Of a DNA stretch of 5,228 bases, positions 1-5,228 are shown piece after piece. This stretch comes from Caldifarciminota bacterium (lineage in GTDB: Bacteria; Hydrothermota; Tepidihabitantia; B3-TA06; JALVRC01). Location of the stretch: positions 5,084 to 10,311 of the forward strand of contig JALVRC010000148.1 in NCBI GenBank assembly GCA_027025255.1, read 5' to 3'. A program made the translations under genes and the position numbers. The notes beneath the pieces were generated by a model. The model was given only the letters and a program-made list of their open reading frames with translations, did no database searches and was not told where the DNA came from. Each line of letters starts with the position of its first letter. Positions within the stretch are counted from its first letter, which is position 1.

Positions 1-372
1 GATATCAAGCCTTGTAACTGTGAGGATGCTCCCAAATAAAAAACCCATAAGGTTTACTGTATAAGTTTTCTGAAGAGAAATAATAAGAATCCCAATAGCC
101 ATAGATACGGAAAATATTATACCTATAGATGCATCCTCATTTATTTTCTGTTTTATTTCATAAAGAATAAGGGAAATTACTATACAGAATAAAAAGGCGC
201 TAAGATAAGGTGAAATCCCAATAATGTAGCCGATAGCAAGTCCAGCAAAGAGAGAATGTGCAATGCCAACACCAAAAAAGGATATTTTCCTGACCTTTAT
301 AAATAGTGAAAATAACCCGGTTACAATACCGACTAATGTTCCCGCTATTAGGGCATTTACGAGAAAGTTCAT
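1..372 (-). CDS. Zinc/manganese-type ABC transporter permease, ABC-3 family (partial)
   Basis: Inner-membrane channel subunit of a high-affinity metal importer (ZnuB/AdcB/MntB-like, ABC-3 family). Only the N-terminal 124 residues are present; the reading frame is open to the window edge, and family members are usually about 260-290 residues, so roughly half is missing. Translation of the minus strand starts MNFLVNALIAGTLVGIVTGL and is strongly hydrophobic, with about four membrane segments visible (roughly residues 4-24, 30-50, 52-70 and 84-104). Family-like landmarks are GIAHSLFAGLAIGY (about 38-51), EDASIGIIFSVSMAIGI (about 77-93) and LMGFLFGSILTVTR (about 104-121). The ATG overlaps the ATPase stop codon in an ATGA, which fixes the start and indicates translational coupling as third gene of the operon. 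Family assignment is firm. The choice of zinc over manganese rests on the binding protein encoded first in the operon. Confidence 0.9.
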   Translation of the reverse strand, partial: MNFLVNALIAGTLVGIVTGLFSLFIKVRKISFFGVGIAHSLFAGLAIGYIIGISPYLSAFLFCIVISLILYEIKQKINEDASIGIIFSVSMAIGILIISLQKTYTVNLMGFLFGSILTVTRLDI

Positions 373-1121
373 TTATTATCCTTATAGGTATGTGTATGTA
401 GAATAAGTTTAAGTTCAGTATCATATACCATTTTTAAATTTTCAGGCTGTAAGGCTTTGGCAGGTATACCGTGACATACAAGATGCTTTTTTATACATAT
501 TACATTATCAACATATGCAGGAACAAAGGAAAGATCATGGGAAACCATTATGATTATCATACCGTATTGTTTTTTATATTCAACCATTGTTTCCATGATT
601 TTTAAAGTGTATGCAGGGTCAAGTGCACTTGTACACTCATCGAGAATCAGTATGTCAGGTTTTGAAACAAGCGCAGCAGCAATATATCCTTTTTGTATCT
701 GTCCGAAAGAAAGAGTAGACACAGAAACTTTTAAAAATTCTTTTATTTCAAGCTCCTCTGCAATGGATAAAATTCTTTTCTCTTTTTCTTTTTTTGTTAA
801 TTTAATCCTTAAAAGCCCCATATCTATAAGTTCATAAAGAGTAATAGGGAAATTGGCATGTTTCCAGAATCTTTGAGGAACATAACCTATAAGTCCTTTA
901 TCCTCATAAAACTTTTTAATAGGCAGGTTGTTAAAAAGTATTTTACCCTTAAAAGGTATAAGTCCCAAAAGAGATTTTATAAATGTTGTTTTACCCCCAC
1001 CATTAGGCCCAATTATTATATTAAAGCTACCTTTTTGAATGTCAAGGGTTATGTGTTCAAGAATATGTTTATTATTAAAAGAAACGCAAAGATCATGAAC
1101 ATTTATAAAAGTATTTGTCAT
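369..1121 (-). CDS. Metal (probably zinc) ABC transporter ATP-binding protein
   Basis: Cytoplasmic ATPase (250 residues, normal family length) that powers the importer made with the flanking permease and binding protein. Visible motifs are Walker A GPNGGGKTT (38-46), Q-loop VPQ (81-83), signature LSFGQIQK (137-144), Walker B ILILDE (157-162), D-loop SALD (165-168) and H-loop VSHD (193-196). The C-terminal part has a CIKKHLVCHG segment (209-218) like the N-R-H-x-x-x-x-G region of ZnuC-type ATPases, and a tail with HTHTY (242-246). Two oddities: the signature is SFGQ rather than SGGQ, and the residue after the catalytic Glu162 is Cys163 where most ABC proteins have Pro. The ATG at 1121 overlaps the stop of the upstream binding-protein gene (ATGA), and its own TGA overlaps the permease ATG. 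Zinc specificity is inferred from context, since the ATPase itself does not determine the metal. Confidence 0.93.
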   Translation of the reverse strand: MTNTFINVHDLCVSFNNKHILEHITLDIQKGSFNIIIGPNGGGKTTFIKSLLGLIPFKGKILFNNLPIKKFYEDKGLIGYVPQRFWKHANFPITLYELIDMGLLRIKLTKKEKEKRILSIAEELEIKEFLKVSVSTLSFGQIQKGYIAAALVSKPDILILDECTSALDPAYTLKIMETMVEYKKQYGMIIIMVSHDLSFVPAYVDNVICIKKHLVCHGIPAKALQPENLKMVYDTELKLILHTHTYKDNK

Positions 1122-1954
1122 TGAGTGAGTGCAGCTTTGATAATTCTTGCATTGTTACGTATTAAAGTAAAGTATGAAATTTTTTTATTACCAATGGGGT
1201 CCAGTTGATACAATGGAGTATTTGTGGCGTTTGAAATAGTTTTGGCTGCATCAGAAGGAGACTGAAGTTCTGAAAAGATTGCGTTAATGTGAAATTTTTT
1301 TATGTTTTTTTCAATGTCTTCTATATCCTTAGGCATTGGCATTGCTCCCGGTGATTTAATAATTACTCCTGAGATAATTATATCATAATGGTTGAAAAAA
1401 TATGCAAACGCAGGATGAAAAACTATTACCCTTGTTTTTTTAACAGGGGTAAGCATGGAATCAATTTCTTCATCAAGGGAAGTTAGAGAATCTAAGAGTT
1501 GATTGTAGCGGACTTTTAAAAGTTTTTTGTCCTTTACAATATTTGATTTAGAAAGATTATTATAGATTATATCAACAATGTCTTTCATTATTGATGGGTC
1601 AAGCCATATATGGGGATTTTTACTATATGCTGGTATCTTATTGTATTTTTTCAGGCTATCAAAAAGGTATAATATATTGCTTTTTTGTTTATTTTTAAAT
1701 AAGGCATCAATCCAGGGCTCAAGTCCTCCGCCAATGGCTATTATGAGTTTAGATTGTTCAATATCCATAGCCTCTTTCGGCCTGGGTTCATACGTATGGG
1801 GAGAAGCACCTTGAGGAAGTAGTGTATTTACTTCAATCTGGTCCTTAAGAAGAAATGAGGTAATAGAATAGAGTGGAGAAATAGTAGTTAAAACAACCTT
1901 CGTATTATCACTGCAACCTATAAAAAAAATTATAAACAAAAAAGCCTTTTTCAT
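1118..1954 (-). CDS. Zinc-binding lipoprotein of a metal ABC transporter (ZnuA/AdcA-like)
   Basis: Cluster A-I (ZnuA/PsaA family) substrate-binding protein of 278 residues. It captures the metal outside the cytoplasmic membrane and delivers it to the permease. The N-terminus is a very short lipoprotein signal: MKK, a hydrophobic run, then lipobox F-I-G-C with the lipidated residue Cys14. Predicted metal ligands are His53 (GASPHTYEP), His115 (NPHIWLDP), His180 (FHPAFAYF) and Asp252 (QLDPIG). Manganese binders such as PsaA usually carry Glu at the third position, while zinc binders carry His, so zinc is favoured by inference. The acidic His-rich loop that many ZnuA proteins have before the second ligand is absent; residues 99-114 are a short Lys/Tyr-rich stretch. 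The start is set by an AAGGAGG site just upstream and by the signal peptide. It is the first gene of the operon, preceded by a promoter and an inverted repeat. The stop overlaps the ATPase start by 4 bases. Confidence 0.92.
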   Translation of the reverse strand: MKKAFLFIIFFIGCSDNTKVVLTTISPLYSITSFLLKDQIEVNTLLPQGASPHTYEPRPKEAMDIEQSKLIIAIGGGLEPWIDALFKNKQKSNILYLFDSLKKYNKIPAYSKNPHIWLDPSIMKDIVDIIYNNLSKSNIVKDKKLLKVRYNQLLDSLTSLDEEIDSMLTPVKKTRVIVFHPAFAYFFNHYDIIISGVIIKSPGAMPMPKDIEDIEKNIKKFHINAIFSELQSPSDAAKTISNATNTPLYQLDPIGNKKISYFTLIRNNARIIKAALTQ

Positions 1955-1957
1955 TTA

Positions 1958-1967
1958 ACCTCCTTTT
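1958..1967 (-). promoter_or_regulatory. Ribosome binding site of the zinc-binding lipoprotein gene
   Basis: The minus strand reads AAAAGGAGGT followed by TAA and then the ATG at 1954. This is a near-complete match to the 16S anti-Shine-Dalgarno sequence and it fixes the start codon. It is the strongest ribosome site of the operon. The two downstream genes start in ATGA overlaps instead and probably depend on coupling. Confidence 0.85.
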
Positions 1968-1983
1968 GTATAATAAATTATAC
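1968..1983. promoter_or_regulatory. Inverted repeat over the -10 region, candidate metal-repressor operator
   Basis: The sequence GTATAAT-AA-ATTATAC is a perfect palindrome with 7-base arms and a 2-base centre. It covers the -10 and probable start site of the zinc operon promoter. Fur-family regulators, including Zur, bind AT-rich inverted repeats of this size (Fur TGATAAT-n-ATTATCA; Zur boxes with GTTATA/TATAAC arms), and their operators commonly overlap the promoters of uptake genes. Half of the symmetry comes for free because one arm contains the TATAAT hexamer, so coincidence in AT-rich DNA cannot be excluded. The identity of the regulator is inference. Confidence 0.45.
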
Positions 1984-2004
1984 TCATAAAAGTAAGGAAG
2001 TCAA
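1977..2004 (-). promoter_or_regulatory. Promoter of the zinc uptake operon
   Basis: On the minus strand, TTGACT (2004-1999) is separated by 16 bases from a perfect TATAAT (1982-1977), a strong sigma-70-type promoter. Transcription would begin near 1970, leaving a leader of about 16 bases that contains little more than the ribosome site. The -10 element lies inside the inverted repeat at 1968-1983, so a protein bound there would block polymerase. This is a prediction from sequence; the start site has not been mapped. Confidence 0.7.
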
Positions 2005-2032
2005 GAAATTTTGTTTATAAGAATTTTATCCC

Positions 2033-2060
2033 TTGACAAACTAATAATTTTGAGGATAAT
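2033..2060 (+). promoter_or_regulatory. Promoter of fhs, possibly giving a leaderless message
   Basis: A perfect -35 TTGACA (2033-2038) is followed after 16 bases by GATAAT (2055-2060), five of six matches to the consensus -10. The expected start site is about 2066-2067, at or next to the fhs ATG at 2066. The only Shine-Dalgarno-like sequence, GAGG (2052-2055), overlaps the -10 and sits 10 bases from the ATG. Either this hexamer pair is the promoter and translation is leaderless, or GAGG is the ribosome site and transcription starts further upstream. The pair is divergent from the zinc operon promoter, with 28 bases between the two -35 elements. Confidence 0.55.
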
Positions 2061-2065
2061 ATTGT

Positions 2066-3667
2066 ATGGAAAAAATTCTAAGAATTGCTAAAAGACTCGG
2101 TCTTGAGAAAAAAGATTTTCAGATATGTGGGAGAGGTAAATTAAAGATTGAAATTGAGGCTATAAAAGGGGAGAATAATGGTAAGTTGATTTTGGTTACT
2201 TCAATAAATCCGACTCCTTATGGTGAAGGGAAAACTACAACATCAATAGGTCTTGTAGATGCATTTAATGAAATTGGTAAACAGGCTATTGTGACTTTAA
2301 GAGAACCTTCATTAGGACCTGTATTTGGAGTAAAAGGTGGAGCCACAGGCGGGGGCAAAGCCAGTCTTATTCCAGAAAAGAGTATAAACCTTCTGTTTAC
2401 AGGTGACATACCTGCTATTGAGAGAGCTCATAACTTGCTTGCTGCAGTAATTGATAATCATTTATATCACGGGAACAAGTTAAAAATTGACGTAAACAGT
2501 ATATTCTGGAACAGAGCTATGGATATGAACGATAGAGCATTAAGAGATACAGTAATAGGTCTTGGTAGAACAAACGGTATAGCAAGAGAAAGCCATTTTG
2601 AAATAACCGCTGCATCTGAGATAATGGCTATTATAGCTTTATCAAATGATTATTCAGATTTAACAGAGCGTCTGGCAAATATTTTTGTTGCTGAGGATAT
2701 GGATGATAATCCTGTTTTTGCTAAAAGTTTTAATGTTAATGAAGCAATGGCAACACTCCTTGAAGAGACATTAAAACCTAATTTAGTAAGAACACTACAG
2801 AACAGTCCTGCAATTGTTCATGCTGGGCCTTTTGCCAATATTGCTCATGGTACGAATTCAATTCTCGCAACGAGGTTTGCAATGCAGAGAGCTGACTATG
2901 TTATAACAGAGGCAGGTTTTGGGAGTGATCTTGGTGGGGAGAAGTTCTTTGATATTGTTTCAAGACAAAGAGGAATGAAGCCTCCTGATGCGGTTGTACT
3001 TGTTTTAACCGTTAGAGCAGTAAAATGGCAGGGAGGCCTTAATAGAAAGAATGCATTTGAAAAAGATATTAATGCACTTGTGAAAGGCTTTGAAAACGTA
3101 AAAAAACACATTGAAAATTTGAAACGTTTCAATGTGCCCTTTGTTCTGGCTATAAATAGATACGCACAGGATGATGATGAAGAGATTGAAAAGATTAGAG
3201 CACTTGCAAAAGAAGAACATGTTGAAGCCTTTATTTCTGATGTATGGGTAAAAGGTGGAAAAGGAGCAATAGATCTTGCTGAGTATCTTGTAGGTATTGC
3301 TGACGAGAAAAGCAATATTCAATACGTGTATAATTTTGAAGATTCAATAGAAAGTAAGGTTGAGAGCATTGTAAAAAAGGTGTATGGAGGCCGTGCAGTT
3401 CATTTTACAAGAAGGGCAAGAAGAAAAATTGAGAGATTTAAAGAAAGAGGTTGGGATAAATTACCTATATGTATGGCAAAAACACAGTATTCCCTCAGTG
3501 ATGATCCTAAACTTAAAGGAAGGCCTACAGAGTTTACAGTAGAGGTAACAGATATAAAGGCAAGTTTGGGCGCTGGATTTCTTGTTGTATATGCCGGGGA
3601 CATTATGACGATGCCTGGTTTACCCAGAAGGCCTGCTGCAGAGGATATGAAGTTTGAAAGACTTTAG
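2066..3667 (+). CDS. fhs: Formate--tetrahydrofolate ligase (formyltetrahydrofolate synthetase)
   Basis: EC 6.3.4.3: ATP-dependent joining of formate to tetrahydrofolate, giving 10-formyl-tetrahydrofolate for purine synthesis, initiator-tRNA formylation or acetogenic/C1 metabolism in the cytoplasm. The protein has 533 residues against about 555-560 in the well-known enzymes. It shows the P-loop TPYGEGKTTTS (50-60), the conserved REPSLGP...GVKGGATGGG block (79-97), FTGDIPAI (111-118), HNLLAAVIDNHL (122-133), PAIVHAGPFANIAHGTNS (248-265), TEAGFGSDLGGEKF (281-294), the folate-site region AINRY (362-366) and VWVKGGKG (393-400), AKTQYSLSDDP (471-481) and the C-terminal MTMPGLPRRPAA (514-525). It lacks about 15 N-terminal residues (the region resembling S-D-I-E-I-A-Q), and its first residues MEKILRIAKRLGL align with MKPVMELARGLGI of the Moorella enzyme as I recall it. 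An in-frame TAA at 2057-2059 excludes an earlier start. No other folate gene lies in the window, so it may be a single-gene unit. Confidence 0.97.
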   Translation: MEKILRIAKRLGLEKKDFQICGRGKLKIEIEAIKGENNGKLILVTSINPTPYGEGKTTTSIGLVDAFNEIGKQAIVTLREPSLGPVFGVKGGATGGGKASLIPEKSINLLFTGDIPAIERAHNLLAAVIDNHLYHGNKLKIDVNSIFWNRAMDMNDRALRDTVIGLGRTNGIARESHFEITAASEIMAIIALSNDYSDLTERLANIFVAEDMDDNPVFAKSFNVNEAMATLLEETLKPNLVRTLQNSPAIVHAGPFANIAHGTNSILATRFAMQRADYVITEAGFGSDLGGEKFFDIVSRQRGMKPPDAVVLVLTVRAVKWQGGLNRKNAFEKDINALVKGFENVKKHIENLKRFNVPFVLAINRYAQDDDEEIEKIRALAKEEHVEAFISDVWVKGGKGAIDLAEYLVGIADEKSNIQYVYNFEDSIESKVESIVKKVYGGRAVHFTRRARRKIERFKERGWDKLPICMAKTQYSLSDDPKLKGRPTEFTVEVTDIKASLGAGFLVVYAGDIMTMPGLPRRPAAEDMKFERL

Positions 3668-3774
3668 TCATTTCCCATTCTAACGGATGGTTAAACAGCA
3701 ATTTATACACTGTTTGTGTAAATCTGTTTAGTAATTAACAGATACTGGGAAAAAAATTATATAAGGAGGTATAA
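3668..3774 (+). other. Spacer between fhs and the propeller gene with nested inverted repeats
   Basis: This 107-base spacer contains three inverted repeats that can form together. An outer pair, TTTCCCA (3671-3677) with TGGGAAA (3746-3752), encloses AAACAG/CTGTTT (3693-3698 with 3710-3715, 11-base loop) and ATCTGTT/AACAGAT (3722-3728 with 3737-3743, 8-base loop). The layout would be a three-way junction ending 12 bases before the GGAGG of the next gene. The inner arms share the AAACAG/CTGTTT sequence, so alternative pairings are possible, for example 3692-3698 with 3724-3730. No run of T follows any stem, so a standard intrinsic terminator is not supported. I found no convincing promoter for the downstream gene here. 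Confidence 0.35.
3763..3770 (+). promoter_or_regulatory. Ribosome binding site of the propeller protein gene
   Basis: AAGGAGGT ends 4 bases before the ATG at 3775. This strong site, together with the signal peptide that follows, fixes the start. No upstream in-frame alternative is needed. Confidence 0.85.
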
Positions 3775-5228
3775 ATGAAAAAAGCACTATGCACAATAAT
3801 ATTGCTGGGAGTAAATCTTATCCATGCGCAAAAGGTTTTTAAACAGACGGACTGGCATGGAGGAGCGGAGGCTAATCTCATAGTAGAGGCTTCTCAGACT
3901 AACTGGGAAACAGATGCAGGCATAAAGTTTATAAGCTCTACAAACATCAACTACCTTTATGAATGGGGCAGGATAAGTCTTGATGTTGAGATAAATGTTA
4001 ATCCTACACAGCATCATATTGGTGATATGACCTCCCGATGGGATAAAAAAATTGAGCCTGGTGATATTGATAAAGATGGAGATATGGATGTGGTTTTTGC
4101 AGGCGATGATAAAATCAGATGGTATGAAAATGATGGCGTTGGGAATTTTACATCATACCATACTATTTATACTACAAGTACAGGACATTATCTGGGATAT
4201 GACCTTAAAGATTTTGATAGAGATGGAGATCTGGATATGGTTGTGTGTGATCATAATCCTCATGAAGGTGATGAAGATTCTGTGGTCCTTTTTCTGAATG
4301 ATGGGCATGGGAACTTTTCATATAAAACAAAAATAGGAGATGCCCCCAATAATCATCAGGTATGTGCAGAAGATTTTGATAACGACGGAGATATAGATGT
4401 GGTTTCAACTGGGTTTCATAGTATTTCTCCTTCTGCAGGGAATGCACACTGGTTTGAAAATTCCTCAGATAATACAATTTTTGTACATCACTTAATAGGA
4501 GATGATGGCAACGGTTCTGCAAGAAGGATAAATAGAGGCGATCTGGATGGAGATGGAGACATTGATTTTGTTGTTACGGCACCACATGGAACTTACTGGT
4601 TTGAAAATGTGATAGATGTATCTGGTAATGAGCCTGGTTTTTCAAGACATATACTTAATAGTTACAATAACAGATACGATTGGGTTAATGATGTTGATAA
4701 AGATGGAGATCTTGATATTGTAACAGCTAATCTTTCTTCTGATCATCCTGTATGGTGGGAGAACAATGGTAATGCATCTTCATGGTTAGAGCATGCTATT
4801 GATCCTCCATCAGATGGTACACATAATCCTGAGGGAGTGGTGGTTATAGACATTGATTATGATGGAGATATGGATATAATACAATCATTCTGGAATGGTG
4901 GTTCCGGTGGAGTTCTGGGATGGTATGAAAATAATGGTCTCCAGAACTTCGCATATAGGAAATTTGCGGACTATCCTTATTCGTGTGATATTCAGGTTGC
5001 AGATGTAAACGGAAATGGTTTATATGACCTTATAAGTTCGAATCACAATCGAGGTACTTCACTGGATTGGTGGGATTTCTTTGACCATTTCAAAAGCCCT
5101 GGGGAGCTCATCTCTCCTATATTTGATGCAGGAGCTCAGGTCGTCTGGACCAATATTTCCTGGCATGACACAACTAAACATGCAACACTTGTATACTTTC
5201 AGGTAAGGGCAAGCAATAACAAAGACAA
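3775..5228 (+). CDS. Secreted FG-GAP/VCBS-repeat seven-bladed beta-propeller protein (3' partial)
   Basis: The frame is open from the ATG to the right edge (484 complete codons, no stop), so the protein is larger than seen. Residues 1-18 form a Sec signal peptide (MKK, hydrophobic core, L-I-H-A before Gln19). Residues 19-78 are an unassigned beta-rich lead-in with TDWHGG near its start. Seven repeats follow, spaced 49-56 residues, each opening with a calcium-loop-like motif: DIDKDGD (97), DFDRDGD (146), DFDNDGD (200), DLDGDGD (256), DVDKDGD (306), DIDYDGD (359) and the eroded DVNGNGLYD (410). Five repeats also carry W-Y/F/W-E-N. Such motifs mark FG-GAP/VCBS-type blades, and seven of them predict one closed propeller. 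From about 440 a new domain begins (ISPIFDAG, then W458, W463 and FQVRAS at 475-480) and is cut off. The protein is exported; its ligand is unknown, and carbohydrate or protein binding, adhesion or an attached enzyme domain are all possible. A sorting domain may lie beyond the edge. Confidence 0.85.
   Translation, partial: MKKALCTIILLGVNLIHAQKVFKQTDWHGGAEANLIVEASQTNWETDAGIKFISSTNINYLYEWGRISLDVEINVNPTQHHIGDMTSRWDKKIEPGDIDKDGDMDVVFAGDDKIRWYENDGVGNFTSYHTIYTTSTGHYLGYDLKDFDRDGDLDMVVCDHNPHEGDEDSVVLFLNDGHGNFSYKTKIGDAPNNHQVCAEDFDNDGDIDVVSTGFHSISPSAGNAHWFENSSDNTIFVHHLIGDDGNGSARRINRGDLDGDGDIDFVVTAPHGTYWFENVIDVSGNEPGFSRHILNSYNNRYDWVNDVDKDGDLDIVTANLSSDHPVWWENNGNASSWLEHAIDPPSDGTHNPEGVVVIDIDYDGDMDIIQSFWNGGSGGVLGWYENNGLQNFAYRKFADYPYSCDIQVADVNGNGLYDLISSNHNRGTSLDWWDFFDHFKSPGELISPIFDAGAQVVWTNISWHDTTKHATLVYFQVRASNNKD
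4063..5040 (+). repeat. Seven in-frame repeats encoding DxDxDG propeller blades
   Basis: Repeat units of about 150-170 bases lie wholly inside the propeller gene. They are most alike in the calcium-loop codons, where GATGGAGAT or a one-base variant occurs at 4075, 4222, 4384, 4552, 4702 and 4861. The seventh copy (loop at about 5002-5028) has GGAAATGGT instead. Outside the loops and the W-x-E-N codons the copies differ widely, including in length, so these are old diverged protein repeats and not recent DNA duplications. Confidence 0.8.

Noticed and set aside
550..1124. Plus-strand open frames of 95 and 88 codons
   Set aside because: They are shadows of the ATPase gene, whose motifs are all in the minus-strand frame.
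2010..2065. A frameshift hiding the missing N-terminus of fhs
   Set aside because: One upstream frame is open (reading LFIRILSLDK and on), but it shows no resemblance to the expected FTHFS N-terminus, and the stretch is better explained as promoter DNA.
1955..2065. Riboswitch (for example THF or metal-sensing) in the divergent intergenic region
   Set aside because: Both predicted leaders are too short (about 16 bases or fewer), and no conserved riboswitch core is visible.
2896..3322. Two overlapping minus-strand open frames of 139 and 105 codons inside fhs
   Set aside because: They lie opposite a highly conserved enzyme gene, have Ser/Phe-rich low-complexity translations, and resemble no family.
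3722..3743. Intrinsic terminator for fhs
   Set aside because: The stem ATCTGTT/AACAGAT is weak and AT-rich and no T-run follows it; the downstream run is A on this strand.
4205..4522. A 105-codon minus-strand open frame rich in His and Leu (LHLYQNL-type repeats)
   Set aside because: It is antisense to the propeller repeats. Its apparent repeats are the reverse reading of the GATGGAGAT-type loop codons, and it has no ribosome site.
4060..5044. Recent tandem DNA repeat or CRISPR-like array
   Set aside because: The units are diverged, variable in length and in frame within a protein; similarity is restricted to the Ca-loop and W-x-E-N codons.

Overview
The window comes from an AT-rich bacterial genome. 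It holds four protein-coding loci plus the start of a fifth. The lipobox on the zinc-binding protein, strong AGGAGG ribosome sites and good sigma-70-type promoters all indicate a bacterium. The secreted propeller protein, with its FDAG...W...W...FQVRAS-type segment, resembles proteins I associate with poorly cultured lineages such as WOR-3/Hydrothermae or Cloacimonadota. That taxonomic guess is inference and low confidence.

Left half, minus strand (1954 down to 1): a compact ABC-type metal uptake operon in the order substrate-binding lipoprotein, ATPase, membrane permease. The permease is cut by the left edge. Both junctions are 4-base ATGA start/stop overlaps, so the genes are probably translationally coupled. 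The binding protein has the three-histidine metal-site pattern of ZnuA/AdcA-type zinc binders. A strong promoter (TTGACT-16-TATAAT) precedes the operon. A perfect inverted repeat, GTATAAT-AA-ATTATAC, covers its -10 element and probable start site, and is a good candidate for a metal-responsive (Zur/Fur-family) operator.

Centre: the 111-base divergent intergenic region also carries a plus-strand promoter, TTGACA-16-GATAAT, directed at fhs (formate--tetrahydrofolate ligase, 2066-3667). Its -10 lies so close to the ATG that the message may be leaderless. The protein starts about 15 residues later than the classical enzyme but otherwise looks complete. It would feed formate into the tetrahydrofolate one-carbon pool.

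Right: after a 107-base spacer containing nested inverted repeats, a secreted protein begins at 3775 and runs off the right edge. It has a signal peptide, seven FG-GAP/VCBS-type repeats with DxDxDG calcium-loop motifs (a predicted seven-bladed beta-propeller), and the start of a further beta domain.

No RNA genes, CRISPR arrays, insertion sequences or phage genes were seen. The genes belong to known families, so I do not claim a new system. The points most worth following are the operator/promoter architecture between the two divergent units and the propeller protein.
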